Positions 35,683 to 48,079 are shown, counted from the first letter of the stretch. The stretch is DNA of 64,000 nucleotides from Margaritifera margaritifera (GCA_029931535.1 JAQPZY010001621.1:4502001-4566000); one strand, 5' to 3'. Numbers and translations are program-made. The notes: generated from the sequence alone by a model not told the origin.

Positions 35683-35775
35683 TCGGTGGTTCTTCCGGGG
35701 TTTTTCCCGGGTTCTTCCTCCCCCAAATATGCTGGCCGTCATGTATACCCTAGCATGTGCTGAAAAATGTCCTTA
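35683..35775 (+). mobile_element. SINE fragment, central and 3' part
   Basis: Carries ggtcggtggttctt, 'tttcccgggttcttcct', 'ctggccgtcatgtata' and 'catgtgctgaaa' of the SINE at 38329. Head missing; a C-rich run follows. Confidence 0.8.
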
Positions 35776-37810
35776 CCCCCCCCCCCAACACAAACATGTA
35801 TTTTATCGATAATGCGCTTTGTTAAAAAAGATTCTTTCCAAAATAATTGGCATATGTCTGGTCTGGCTTGCGGGATGTAATACCGGCTGACGCATTCATG
35901 ATAAAACCTGGATTGAGTGAAGAGAAAAAGAGCGTGCTTTGAAGCAACTGTCATGCGCATAAAAAGAAAACAACCTTCACTTTTTCTTCCTGTAACTGAC
36001 GTCTTGCTATTATATTTGTTGTTTCAGATTTCCAGCAATTTGATCCAAGTGTCAAACGCAGACGCATCACATAGTCACTTAAGTGATAATTGTATACTGA
36101 ACTAAGATTCAAATTTTTCCCAATATCTGATTTACGCCTAAAATTTCATACGACCAGAGAGATATTTTGAGCCATTTTCAAATCTCCGCACTGTTGACGT
36201 GCAAGTTAGCAACCACCGAACTGCGATAGAAGATCTCGAGAATGCTTAAATCTATTATACATCATCCATACTTGTTGGTGTTGTTTACTTTAAATAGGTA
36301 TACATCATCCAGGAAATTGCAGATTATTTCTTTTCTGTCCTCTTTTGATTTTGTCTGCTTCAGTTAGCATTTTTCTTCAAAGTGTGTTGTAGTCAGACCA
36401 GGATAACATCGCATCAGTATCTAGCAAGTTGTTCATATTTTACTTTAGAGGTTTTGTTTGGCGTGACTTACAATGTGAAATATTAATAAAAGGAACTGTT
36501 TTTTTTTTACCATGGGAAGATTGGGAAAGAATAAGTTTATATTTTGACGAGCATTTCAATGTGGCCGTGAAAGTAATTTACTGGTAGTGAATATACAAGT
36601 CAATGCGTGGTACGGTTACCGCCTATGTTTTGACTGACCCTTAAACAGAACCCTTGACCCTGGTAGATGTTGATCAGCGGTTAAATGTAAATATGCCAGA
36701 CAAGTGCTGTCAAGTCTTGGTGTGTGTAATGGTATGTTTTGGCACCGTTTCCCGCTGGAATTCTCATGTGTTTGTAATGTTTCCATGGGTATGGTATAGC
36801 TCCGAGACATGTATAGGAAAATCGATGGTGTTGTGACCCTCCATCCCGTCCCCTTGTATGTGTTCACATCCGGTGTTAACATATATTCACACGTTATTAC
36901 ATAGAGTTTGCAAATATTATCCTGTTTTTGAACTACCAGTGTTTAACGTCCGTAATCTCTGTACCTTTTTTTTTCCTATTTGGAAATCGATGGTTTATTT
37001 ATGGTTTGATCGCCGCAATTACTTTTTAAATCTTCCATGTTGCGCGGATTTGCTTCTGTTGCTGTGTTTCCTGTCAAATCGTAATCCTAATTTGATTTAA
37101 GGCAAATACTCGAAGGACATTATCTAAGTTAACAGATTACAACATAATCATAGGAATTATTTGAAAACTGAACTATGCGACACGTAGGTTGCAGACTAAA
37201 TTTGATGCACCCATCTTCACAAAACATCAATTGTTGAAGTAACTGTTACATGATGATTGAATGAAAGTATTCTACTATCGTGCCTACTCAGCGAATACCG
37301 ATGTATGAAGCGGAGTTGTACCGGAAGGATATAACCGACAAAAATATCTGTGGTATGTAAGGAATTCGGTCAGAGCCGAGAACCGTACCCGGCAAGTCAA
37401 GACACACCGAAACAATGCCCATCGTTCTTTGTCCTCGTTCATACGGGTGCCAGAACGGATTGACTTTGACACTTCAAAATGCATAATCTTAAGAGAGGCA
37501 AGTCTTGATATATGTGTACTTTAGAGTGATCAAAATAATATGAATGCTCATTCAAATTAAAAATAAAAATTCAAAATAATAAAAGAAATAAAATTAATAG
37601 CAGCTATCCACACATAAGTCAAGATCCAAATCGTCATAATGGGTAGGGTACATGCTGCAAGCCAGCCAGGTTGCACGCATTGTTTTGCCTTGAAAGTGGG
37701 TGGTTCGGTGGGTGGGGTAAATATTAAGTGTCGTCTAAGTAGTTGCACCCGGGTGGAATAAAATCCACCTGGTTAGCAGCATTGGAAGAGCTTTGAATTG
37801 GTGTCCAGAT
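35776..37810. other. No gene seen over 2 kb
   Basis: Unique-looking sequence. Frames of 60-88 codons occur on both strands between 36616 and 37484, but none shows a family pattern. Confidence 0.45.
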
Positions 37811-38000
37811 GTATGTATGTATGTATGTATGTATGTATGTATGTATGTATGTATGTATGTATGTATGTATGTATTATGTATGTATGCATGTATGTATGCA
37901 TGTGCGTGTTTTTGTTCATTGATGTATGTATGTACTAAATGTAAATATACATGTATGTGCGTACACACATACGCACGCACACACATGTATGTGTGTATTA
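37811..38000. repeat. (ATGT)n microsatellite and degenerate flank
   Basis: About 16 ATGT units (37811-37874), decaying into TATG/CACA-rich DNA up to 38000. Confidence 0.95.
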
Positions 38001-38317
38001 TGCATTAATTTGGGTCAGTTTGTAGGAAGGTAGATAGGAATGTGCGATTGTCTGCTATTGAGAACAAGTGTAAAGCTTTTACTTAATTAATTAAGGACAC
38101 ATTGTTCCATCAAGAAAAGATAAGTTTGTGCTGATAGTGCCACCCCACCTCATGTGTGTCGCGAAAGTTCAAATGATGGGAATAAAAATGCACAATAAAG
38201 TGGGATATCTTTACATTTTATGACCAGAATGCCACTGTAGTCGACAAACAAATGAATTGTGTTTTCAGCATTATAGTGCAGGCGAAATCAGCTCACCTTG
38301 TGTTAAGGTTTATGTGC
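38001..38317. other. No gene seen
   Basis: Spacer between the microsatellite and the SINE. Confidence 0.45.
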
Positions 38318-38328
38318 CCTTCTTGGTC

Positions 38329-38575
38329 GGAAGCACCGGGTGGCCTGGTGGCGTAAGACACTCGCCTTTATAGATCACTGACATCTCACCTCTGTCAGCG
38401 TGGGTTCGAGTATCGGCTAGGCCAACGGGGTACGTGAGAAAGCTTGCCAACTTCCCGTGGGTCGGTGGTTCTTCCCAGTGTTTTCCCGGGTTCCTCTACC
38501 AGATATACCGGCCGTCATGTATAGCCTATCATGTGCTGAAACATGGTGTTAAACCCACAAACCAAACCAACCAAA
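38329..38575 (+). mobile_element. Full-length tRNA-derived SINE with target duplication
   Basis: 247 bp flanked by the perfect 11-bp duplication ccttcttggtc (38318-38328 and 38576-38586). Head: ggtggcctggtggcgtaaga with a B box gggttcgagtatc. Body: ggtcggtggttctt, 'cccgggttcctctacca', 'ccggccgtcatgtata', ending 'ggtgttaaaccc' and an 'accaaacc' tail. Other copies' heads (26250, 56190) are clearly tRNA-Leu-like. The body resembles the central domain common to molluscan SINEs. Confidence 0.95.
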
Positions 38576-38586
38576 CCTTCTTGGTC

Positions 38587-39345
38587 ATTACACCATGTAT
38601 TTTGGCCATATGACTTCACATCAGCACAGCAGAAACTATACACTGTAATTAATTCTAATTGATAGGAGTACCTAGATTACATTGTTGTAATTAAAAATAG
38701 GTATAAATAGTTAATCAACTGCCACTAGAACAAGCACATTTTTTTGTGTTAGTTTACAAAACTTCACGATAAAAATTGAAAGTCCAAAAGATCCAGATCT
38801 TGTAGTTCTAAAGTTGAAGTTATTCATCCGTAAGATCAGTGACCACCATGGTATGAATAGATAAATGCTATGGTGTGAAGACACATGTGCAATGTGCTCT
38901 CATGTACATTTATAGGGGTTGTATCAAAATTGTTTTGAAATATTTTCGACTAATTTTCTGGTGAAGTTTTAGAAACTAAAAAAAAATTAAATTGCTTGTT
39001 TAAGTGGCAGTTGATAAAATATCGAAGTTGCGCATGGGGCCTCCTACCCCCTTAATCCGGCCTCACCCAATACTATTTAAAATAGTAAAAGTTCAGGTTT
39101 TAACAAAGGCCTGTAGAATGTGTCGTATGATTAGATAGACGTGTTCAACTTAAAACGTGTACTTCCTTCAACATCTTATTCAACATTTTATTTTGTACTG
39201 GATCTCTTTCATTGGCAGCCAGCATGTTAATTGGGCTAGTGTGTAATTGATTTCACTGAGTACTGAGTACTTTTAGCTACTAATAATAATTATAAATTGT
39301 ACTCAAGGTTAAGAACAATCGTCTGAACTGGATACGTCTTTGCAT
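38587..39345. other. Dispersed repeat then unique sequence
   Basis: 38587-38715 is the paralogue of 2680-2790; the rest shows no recognised feature. Confidence 0.5.
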
Positions 39346-39615
39346 AACAGATAAAGAATCTGGAGCCAGCTGCATGCGTCAGACGAAGTAAACAACACGC
39401 CATTTCCAAAGCCAGGAAATATGCACCGAGATAACGTTTGACCTGACGCCGGTACGAGGTTTGACGAGAAAGTTTGAAAGCTCAGCACCCCGTCCCGCCA
39501 ACTGCTGTGAAATTCGAGTGCACACACCAGATTCTGGTGGTGTCATGAGGTGCGAAAGATATTGTGCGAGTGTGCTGTGAAGACACAATGGACTGTGTAA
39601 GTAGCTACTACATGC
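39346..39615. other. GC-rich unassigned block
   Basis: Stands out from AT-rich flanks. On the plus strand atggactgt is followed by a donor-like gtaagt (39588-39603); on the minus strand two frames are open for about 70 codons. It could be an exon or old insert, but I recognise no protein. Confidence 0.3.
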
Positions 39616-39726
39616 CTGAAATGAGTAATAAACAAAGACTTCTTATGGAAGGGCCAGACTGACAGACCTGTATGATTCAGGATATAAATGCAACATAATT
39701 TGTGCTTCAAAAAGTAATACCAAAAT

Positions 39727-40512
39727 GACTTTGCATATAAAGAAACAAAAACAAAACCAATATAGAGAGATACATCAATGACTTTGCATATAAAGAAACA
39801 AAAACCAAACCAATATAGCGAGATACATCAATGACTTTGCATATAAAGAAACAAAAACAAAAGCAATACAGAGAGATACATCAATGACTTTGCATATAAA
39901 GAAACAAAAACAAAAACAATATTGCGAAATACATCAATGACTTTGCATATAAGAAACAAAAACAAAACCAATATAGAGAGATACATCAATGATTTTGCAT
40001 ATAAAGAAACAAAAACAAAACCAATATAGCGAGATACATCAATGACTTTGCATATAAAGAAACAAAAACAACACAGAGAGATACATCAATGACTTTGCAT
40101 ATAAAGAAACAAAAACAAAACCAATATAGAGAGATACATCAATGACTTTGCATATAAAGAAACAAAAGCAAAACCATAGAGAGATACATCAATGACTTTG
40201 CATATAAAGAAACAAAGACAAAACCAATATAGAGAGATACATCAATGACTTTGCATATAAAGAAACTAAAACAAAACCAATATAGAGAGATACATCAATG
40301 ACTTTGCATATAAAGAAACAAAAACAAAACCAATATAGAGAGATACATCAATGACTTTGCATATAAAGAAACAAAAACAAAACCAATATAGCGAGATACA
40401 TCAATGACTTTGCATATAAAGAAACAACAACAAAACCAATATAGAGAGATACATCAATGACTTTGCATATAAAGAAACAAAAACAAAACCAATATAGAGA
40501 GATACATCAATG
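39727..40512. repeat. 53-bp minisatellite, about 15 copies
   Basis: Unit contains catcaatgactttgcatata and 'aagaaacaaaaacaaaacc'. Several copies have small deletions. Confidence 0.97.
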
Positions 40513-40518
40513 GATTTG

Positions 40519-40545
40519 CAAAAAAAAAAAAAAAAAAAAAAAATG
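40519..40545. repeat. Poly-A tract
   Basis: About 24 A between two minisatellites. Confidence 0.95.
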
Positions 40546-40569
40546 TATCTTAAGTTCGGCTTATCTTTT

Positions 40570-40830
40570 TTGCTTGCATCATAAGTCTTTTTACTGCAAG
40601 TACTGACCATTGTTGCTTGTATCATAAGTCTTTTGACTGCAAGTACTGCATAGTTACTTGTATCATAAGTCTTTTGACTGCAAGTACTGACCATAGTTAC
40701 TTGTATCATAAGTCTTTTGACTGCAAGTACTGACCATAGTTACTTGTATCATAAGTCTTTTGACTGCAAGTACTGACCATAGTTACTTGTATCATAAGTC
40801 TTTTTACTGCTAGTATTAACCATTGCTATG
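40570..40830. repeat. 43-bp minisatellite, about six copies
   Basis: Unit contains tgtatcataagtcttttgac and 'tgcaagtactgaccat'. Confidence 0.96.
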
Positions 40831-41669
40831 TTCTCATTAACTATTTTCCAGATTGAAAAAAAAAATCATGACACCTACACTTTCAAATATTTGTTTAACT
40901 TTATTTACGTATTAACACCACATATTTATTGATAATATATATTTGCTTTCCTTTTTGTAAGTTTAATAATGTAAGCACTGTTTCTTACGTGAAAGATTAC
41001 CGTTGCTGTCTGTTCGAAGTTGCTACAGAGACCCGAAGGTTAAGGTGAACACCAAATTAAACAAAAATTAATGTGTCAAACATATACAATACACTTATCA
41101 AATGAGAACCACTACCTCAAGAAGTTTCCTTAGCAGCATCTTTATAAATTAATCATATTTGTATCTTGTATATGACTGTGATTACCAGCTAGTCAGATTT
41201 TACAAAGTTCGATACTATCGTGGTTAATTACGCAAGTTTAGAACACAGCAGTTTTTGTTCTTTGCAGAAAATAGTTTTGATAGAGTTACCCATGTGGAAC
41301 GCTTTTCGGTTTACTATCTACAAATCACTTCATTTCCTTTCTTTAATCGTTATTGACGGAAAATGCAGAACATTTACAGATTCCTATGTTTTGACATAAG
41401 GTACATATCCAGTATACTGATAATTACAATGATGTTGGGGCATCAACGAATAAACACTTCGTGCCACTTTTTTATTTTAAAAAAATGAAGAAAAAATAAA
41501 CTACTTTTATTGTAATATTCATAAACAGATTTACTACATTTATCAGAAGTTTGTACGTTGACAAAGATAAATCTGTCATAAAATTACAATAGGAAGCTAT
41601 TCATAGAACTCATAAATCTTCCTTTCTGCGTTTTAAATTCGTGGATAGCAGAATTGCCCCCCCCCCCCA

Positions 41670-41700
<31 letters not shown>

Positions 41701-41842
41701 GACATAATTTGCAATAGGCTTCACACACTACACATTAGAACTGCACATTAATTAAGAGATCACTATTTTTTGTCATCTGTGTCTTTATATCTTCCATGTT
41801 TACCGAGTCTCTCCAGGATTTGTTTTTTTACCTTTGGATTCT
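40831..41842. other. No gene seen
   Basis: AT-rich, with C13 then A23 runs at 41657-41692. No recognised coding content. Confidence 0.5.
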
Positions 41843-42615
41843 GGTCTATTACAGCTAGGTTTATATTGTCTGGTCTATTACAGCTTGGTTTATATTGTCT
41901 GGTCTATTACAGCTTGGTTTATATTGTCTGGTCTATTACAGCTCGGTTTATATTGTCTTGTCTATTACAGCTTGGTTTATGTTGTCTGGTCTATTACAGC
42001 TCGGTTTATATTGTCTTGTCTATTACAGATCGGTTTATATTGTCTGGTCTATTACAGATCGGTTTATATTGTCTGGTCTATTACAGCTGGATTTATGTTG
42101 TCTTGTCCAATACAGCTAGGTTTATGCTTTCTTGTCTAGTACAGCTTGGTTTATGTTGTCTTGTCTATTACAGCTAGGTTTATGTTTTCTTGTCTATTAC
42201 AGCTTGGTTTATGTTGTCTTGTCTATTACAGCTAGGTTTATGTTGTCTTGTCCATTACAGCTAGGTTTATGTTGTCTGGTCTATTACAGCTTGGTTTATG
42301 TTGTCTGGTCTTTTATAGCTAGGTTTATGTTGTCTGGTCTTTTACAGCTAGGTTTATGTTGTCTGGTCTATTACAGCTAGGTTTATGTTGTCTGGTCTAT
42401 TACAGCTTGGTTTATGTTGTCTGGTCTTTTACAGCTTGGTTTATGTTGTCTTGTCCGTTACAGCTGGATTTATGTTGTCTGGTCTATTACAGCTTGGTTT
42501 ATGTTGTCTTGTCCATTACAGCTAGGTTTATGTTGTCTTGTCCATTACAGCTAGGTTTATGTTGTCTTGTCTATTACAGCTTGGTTTATGTTGTCTGGTC
42601 TTTTACAGCTCGGTC
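41843..42615. repeat. 29-bp minisatellite, about 26 copies
   Basis: Unit tggtctattacagcttggtt plus 'tatgttgtc'. Because 29 is not a multiple of three and the unit lacks plus-strand stops, all forward frames stay open and give false Val/Tyr/Leu-rich proteins. Each unit carries 'ctattacag', which looks like a 3' splice site. Confidence 0.97.
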
Positions 42616-42764
42616 TAAGGTGTCTATATTTGGTTAGATGGATTTATCTAACATCTTATTCTGCAAAACGCTCCGAGTGTGTTGTATTGGACCATATTTG
42701 AAGAAAGAAAGAAGACAAACAGGGAGAGAGAAAGAAAATAAAGAAACAGGGAAGGATTGAACAT

Positions 42765-42767
<3 letters not shown>

Positions 42768-42801
<34 letters not shown>
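42768..42801. repeat. (GA)n microsatellite
   Basis: About 32 bp GA followed by a short GGT repeat. Confidence 0.95.
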
Positions 42802-42803
<2 letters not shown>

Positions 42804-42896
42804 GGTGGTGGTGGTGGTTGTGGGAGAGGGAGAATGAATTACAAACAAAACGAAATTCAGACCTGGCCGCGAGCTAGTTCGAATCGCCATTTAGAC

Positions 42897-42992
42897 CAGG
42901 GGTGTCAAACATACGGCCCGCCAGACTCATTATTTATTATTATTATTTATATAAAATCTGGCCCGCCATAGCAAATGAGTTTGACACCCCTG
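42897..42992. mobile_element. hAT MITE, 96 bp, perfect 8-bp target duplication
   Basis: Ends caggggtgtcaaac and gtttgacacccctg are exact complements. Duplication atttagac at 42889-42896 and 42993-43000. This end sequence is the widespread hAT 'caggggtgtcaaac..cggcccgcc' type. Confidence 0.97.
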
Positions 42993-43000
42993 ATTTAGAC

Positions 43001-44036
43001 CATGTGCTGGTTTCACTTCTGGTAGAAACATTACAATGCTATCTTTTGCATTGTATAGTGGGATAATCTGTAAGACAAGGGTAACTGAAGCAGTAGATGA
43101 ACTATATTAAAATACTGACTGATTCACTACGATCAGTTTTAAGTTAGCACAAAGGAAGTATTTTTAACAAATGCAAAACAGTCGCCTTTTTCACGCGCGG
43201 TCATGGATGAGTCTCTTTGATCTGTGACATCGAATGGCGACTTGGTGAATAGATGACATGGACGAACAAAAGAAAAAAAACAACGACGTTGCTTGACAAT
43301 GCTGAGAATGACGTACAAGTTTGGGTGTGCAATTACAGGTAAACTGGGTCATTTTGCGGATATGTACTTGCTGGCACCAGATCCGGATAAGAATACCTGT
43401 GGATATAGGTATAGATCAATTTTCTGCCTAGTAACGACTACTAATTTGAGAATTGTCACAGACAAAGCAGACTTCGCGAACAAAAGGCTCATATGATATA
43501 TTCGCATATTATTATGTATTTCTCTTTCTCAAATTTAGAACAAAATAGAAATATTTGTATCAGTTTTCCACCTTTTAACCTGTTCTTGGGCACGCTTCAG
43601 CTTGTTTACCTAAGTATATTCTGGATACATGGTGAAAAGTTGACACGAAAATGGACCTTAACACTGATAAGAACTCTTATATTGTATTCCTTGTAAAGGC
43701 AAGACAAAAAGAGAATGCTCACATTTGTTATTGTGATAAAATGTTGTTACTGTTAAAGATTTAATAAAGAGTTGTTCATCCGATACCTGAAAGGAGAAAG
43801 ACGAAAATAGAATATCTTTTATCTATAAAACGACATTTGTAACTCGCCTATCAATGAAGCGGACGATTATTCGCAGACCACATGTTAAAGTAATTGTGTA
43901 TATATAAATTCGTTGTCAACGTTTGACATACAATTAATTAAGTGAAATATATCAAAAGTGTTTTCATTGAAATCATTGATAGTACTAACTTTTTTGAGAT
44001 ATTCATTGAACTTGAAATGTTTAGATAATCCATGTT
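43001..44036. other. No gene recognised
   Basis: Lies downstream (minus direction) of the 44.1-kb promoter-like block, but I find no GADD45-like exon here. A 67-codon plus frame (43293-43496) with some peptide-like character has no recognised family. Confidence 0.4.
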
Positions 44037-44059
44037 CTCTCTCTCTCTCTCTCTCTCTG
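44037..44059. repeat. (CT)n microsatellite
   Basis: About 22 bp CT, located in the presumed 5' leader of the minus-strand transcript. Confidence 0.95.
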
Positions 44060-44086
44060 ATTGTCTGTCTCTTTGTGTTTTCTGTC

Positions 44087-44171
44087 TGACTGAATTTGAA
44101 TTATAGACGTGTGCGACGAATCTCGTCATGTACGTCTGTTTGTGTTTTCTCTCTTCTCTCTCCTATTTATA
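44087..44171 (-). promoter_or_regulatory. Inverted copy of the gadd45 start block with its own TATA box
   Basis: 44138-44087 on the minus strand is identical to 29065-29116 over 52 bases. A TATA box (TATAAATA, 44171-44164) lies 33 bases upstream, exactly as at gadd45, while other flanking sequence differs. Downstream, a short frame starts at about 44033 (MDYLNISSSMNISKK) and meets a donor-like gttagt. No further exon is recognised, so the transcript's nature is unknown. Confidence 0.65.
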
Positions 44172-44705
44172 TTACACCATGGTGACCTCTCATATAATGG
44201 AATTTTAATTGTACTGTACTCATATACCATATATGAATGGCCTGAGTATGATTTTTTAAAATCACGTTTTTTTTCTTGTTACGTACTAATTGCAATCGTC
44301 ATTGACATAGTTAAGGGTTAATAGCACTCTAAACGCTGCACACACGCATACACACACAAGTATCGCGTAGGAATGTTTTTCATGTATTTTTTTCCTTTCT
44401 GTGTTCATTGTTATGTTTTGTGTTTGTGTTATTTCGTGAGGGTTTGCCTTTCGACAAAGAGACGCGTATGCTTCAAATGCGCCGCTAAAGCTAGTTTAAA
44501 CTAGTTTTGTGATGTATGTTGTCAGTTTGTTTAATAATTTTAATCACTGTATTGGCAAACATGATCTCTGGGATCTAGTGCATATGAACAGGTCTGGGTT
44601 TTTCTGCTTCTGTTTAAGTAAAAAAAAAAAAAAAAAAGACAAAAACAAATAACTGATAGATATAAAATTGAAATGGAAATGGAAACTGATAGCACTCTAA
44701 ACGTT

Positions 44706-44749
<44 letters not shown>

Positions 44750-45125
44750 AAAACATAAATGGAAACTGATACATATAAAATTTAAATATAAATGGAAACT
44801 GAAAATTGAAATAGAAATGGGAATTTTATATGATGTAGAGGATAACCTTACGAACTTCTCGACACGTTTTGATAAATACTGATAAAATATTTAAAAGAAT
44901 GTATCTTTAATGTTTTTAAAACAAATATATTAGAAACATTCAAGACATACTCATTAAATCAAAGAAAGATAGTTTTGTTTTGTTTAAACATATTTTGTAT
45001 TGCCCCAAATTCTAATATTCATGGCAAAAGGAAATGAAACAAGTTGCAACAACTTACAAGTTCGTCACCATTTCAAAATTACACATCTAGCATGCAGGAA
45101 ATGTATAAAGTCAAATTAAACTTTG
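44172..45125. other. No gene; (CA)n at 44709-44747
   Basis: Contains A17 (about 44620-44637), a CA microsatellite and two related 'aaatggaaactgata' stretches. No coding content recognised. Confidence 0.5.
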
Positions 45126-45126
45126 T

Positions 45127-45129
<3 letters not shown>

Positions 45130-45194
<65 letters not shown>
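45130..45194. repeat. (GA)n microsatellite
   Basis: About 64 bp GA. Confidence 0.98.
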
Positions 45195-45197
<3 letters not shown>

Positions 45198-45316
45198 ATC
45201 ATCGGCGTGGGGAGCTTGGTAAAACTATGATTAAATTTATAAATAGCAATGCAGATAAATAGGCATTTCAATTAGAACATAAAGGACTTTATAAGATTAT
45301 AAAGTTACAAATCTCT

Positions 45317-45990
45317 TCCTTTTTGTACAAACTTGTGCATTTCCCTTTCTATTTTATATTTTGTACAAACTTGTGCATTTCCCTTTCTACTGTTATATTT
45401 TGTACAAACTTGTGCATTTCCCTTTCTGCTGTTATATTTTGTACAAACTTGTGCATTTCTCTTTCTACTGTTAAATTTTGTACAAACTTGTGCATTTCCC
45501 TTTCTACTGTTATATTTTGTACAAACTTGTGCAATTCCATTTCTACTGTTATATTTTGTGCAAACTTGTGCATTTCCCTTTCTATTATATATTTTGTACA
45601 AACTTGTGCATTTCCCTTTCTACTGTTATATTTTGTACAAACTTGTGCATTTCCCTTTCTACTGTTATATTTTGTGCAAACTTGTGCATTTCCCTTTCTA
45701 CTGTTATTTTGTTTTACAAACTTGTGCATTTCCCTTTCTACTGTTATATTGTGTACAAACTTGTGCATTTCCCTTTCTACTGTTATATTGTGTACAAACT
45801 TGTGCATTTCCCTTTCTACTGTTATTTTGTTTTACAAACTTGTGCATTTCCCTTTCTACTGTTATATTGTGTACAAACTTGTGCATTTCCCTTTCTACTG
45901 TTATATTGTGTACAAACTTGTGTATTTCCCTTTCTACTGTTATATTGTGTATAAACTTGTGCATTTCCCTTTCTATTTTATATTTTGTTC
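45317..45990. repeat. 39-bp minisatellite, about 17 copies
   Basis: Unit contains ttttgtacaaacttgtgcat and 'ttccctttctactgttat'. Each unit includes the palindrome tttgtacaaa. All frames on both strands stay open by unit length, giving false proteins of up to 276 codons. Confidence 0.97.
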
Positions 45991-46234
45991 TGCAGCTTAT
46001 AAGTCACTTCCAAACAAGACAGTATTCAAGTTTGCTTTGATATTAAGGAGTGAAAGTGTCCGAAAAAGTTTATCATGTATTTATCTCTCATTTCTCATGT
46101 ATTTTTCTCTCATCTCTCATGTATTTATACAATGTGCACGTAGAATGATATGATCGTGTAAGATCAGCGTTAATGTTTGCTCCTTAAATAAATCATATCA
46201 GAAACTTCGGGGTGGGGGTGGGGGTCTCTGATAC

Positions 46235-46270
<36 letters not shown>

Positions 46271-48031
46271 CCGTTCCCCAAATAGCTTGAAAAAGAAATT
46301 CTTGCTCTGATTTGTAGAAAAAGATCTAATTATATCCATTATATTAGCTGATTTTTGTTGTTTATCTTGAAGTAAATATAAATAAAAAATGAAATGGTAA
46401 TTCCCTAATATATCTATTTATATCATTTGTAAAGATTCTGATACAGGGACACTTTCGTGTGGGTTGAGGATAGAAGTTAGGAAATAATTTTCCAGATGAG
46501 TTACCCATATAGAATTTTGGGATAAATTTATGTAGAATTTATAATGGATGTTGATTTTTTAATTTTTTATTTTCAATACGAGGACTTTTCCTTCCTACAC
46601 AAATATAACCTTCTCAGCAAAATTTCCGTCCTTTGTCCATCCTTGAAATATGAAAGTCGGGGGAGTGGTAGAAACAAATCAAGGGTTAGTGCACTGTAGT
46701 GCCGTCTGTCATTGATAACTAGACTCGTATTAATCGCCTAATGATCTGACATCAGATTTTAGTCCATGATATCGTAAGTTATAGCAGTTTTGTGGGTGAA
46801 AATATACAGTACATATTTCTAGATCCGCAGACATGCTGTTTTAACACTGTTACGAGCTACAGGAGAGTCGGAAACAAAATCAAAATACTACTCGTATATT
46901 GCTGCTCTGTCGTTTTCTTTGTGAGGAGTGTACTCTTCCTTCCTTGTATCTGTTACACCAGAAAAGTCACAAATCCAAGGTCACGCGAAAGGCGCGGTAG
47001 CGTAGGCGGACCGGATTTTTTCTCTTAAGGTAAGGATATCAAAAAGTGGATCAACAGGATCCCAAAAAGATAGGGGATGTACCCGACGTCTCTAATCCAC
47101 CTAATTCTGTTTGAAAGAATGCATTGACGGATAGCCCAGACTTATTATGTTCACAGGTTATGGGTGGCTAATCACAAAAAGAAAAAAAGGATCGACAAAG
47201 GATGATTAGCGAGTCTGTGCCAATGTTGTACACAAAATCTTTCCTGCACAGTGAAATTTGTGCTCGCTTTGATCCTCTGTAAGTGTAATAAACTTCAATT
47301 TGAAATCCGATGGCAAAGACTGACAAATTTGGGGTCATAAATGCATTTGTACCTGGCAGGCTCACATATTCAGGTGTAGAGATCAAAGTACGCAAGTGTA
47401 GGTGTAGGTGCAAATGGACAGGTGAAGTCTACACACGTAACAATTACTTGCTACTAAGTGTTAAAGTTACACCTGCCCAAACTGAATAAAATAGACATCA
47501 AAGTAACTTTAAAAAAAAACAAAAAAAAAAAACAAGAATTAAAGTATTGTTGATGCAAGATGAATAATGCAAAAAAAAAAAAAAAAAATGGATATCAATG
47601 TGGATATCAACCGAATCATGTACTTCAAATTTAACCAGGACCCTTAAAATTTATATTTTTGTCGAAATTTTCGCGTGTGGAATCTAAATTAAACTTAAAA
47701 AACTTACCTGGAAAGAGCACTTTAAAATAAAAAAAATGAAGAATACAAATGATGGAATAATTATAGATGAATATGAAAATGCAACATCTGCAGAATCATA
47801 CTAAATCATTCTTTGCAGTTCTGTATTTCTATGTAATTTTAACCCAACCATGGGTAGTTATACACAGAACATATCTTTAAAAAATATTCAGACGAAGGTA
47901 CAAAATGGTGACTTGTAAACGGCCTTATAATCTTATATACCTATGCTGACAAATTATTCAGGACGAAATACAAAGTGTATCCCTGCCTAAAGCTATCTTC
48001 TACTATACATATATACATAATGACACAAAAA
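45991..48031. other. No gene recognised
   Basis: Contains poly-A runs at 46241-46267, 47511-47532 and 47571-47588. A minus frame 47413-47168 of 81 codons looks protein-like but fits no family I know. 46275-46375 is loosely similar to 63700-63780. Confidence 0.4.
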
Positions 48032-48079
48032 TTGATAACGGCGCAAATACAAAACAGTTTCCCAACGTTTCGAGCTAAA

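Noticed and set aside
36616..37484. Possible small genes (60-88 codons on both strands)
   Set aside because: Overlapping frames on opposite strands, no family pattern, no promoter or splice signals I can defend.
41770..42637. Several overlapping Val/Tyr/Leu-rich frames
   Set aside because: 29-bp array without stop codons in the unit; open in all forward frames at once.
45323..46153. 276-codon open frame
   Set aside because: It is created by the 39-bp array, whose length is divisible by three; all other frames and the opposite strand are open as well.
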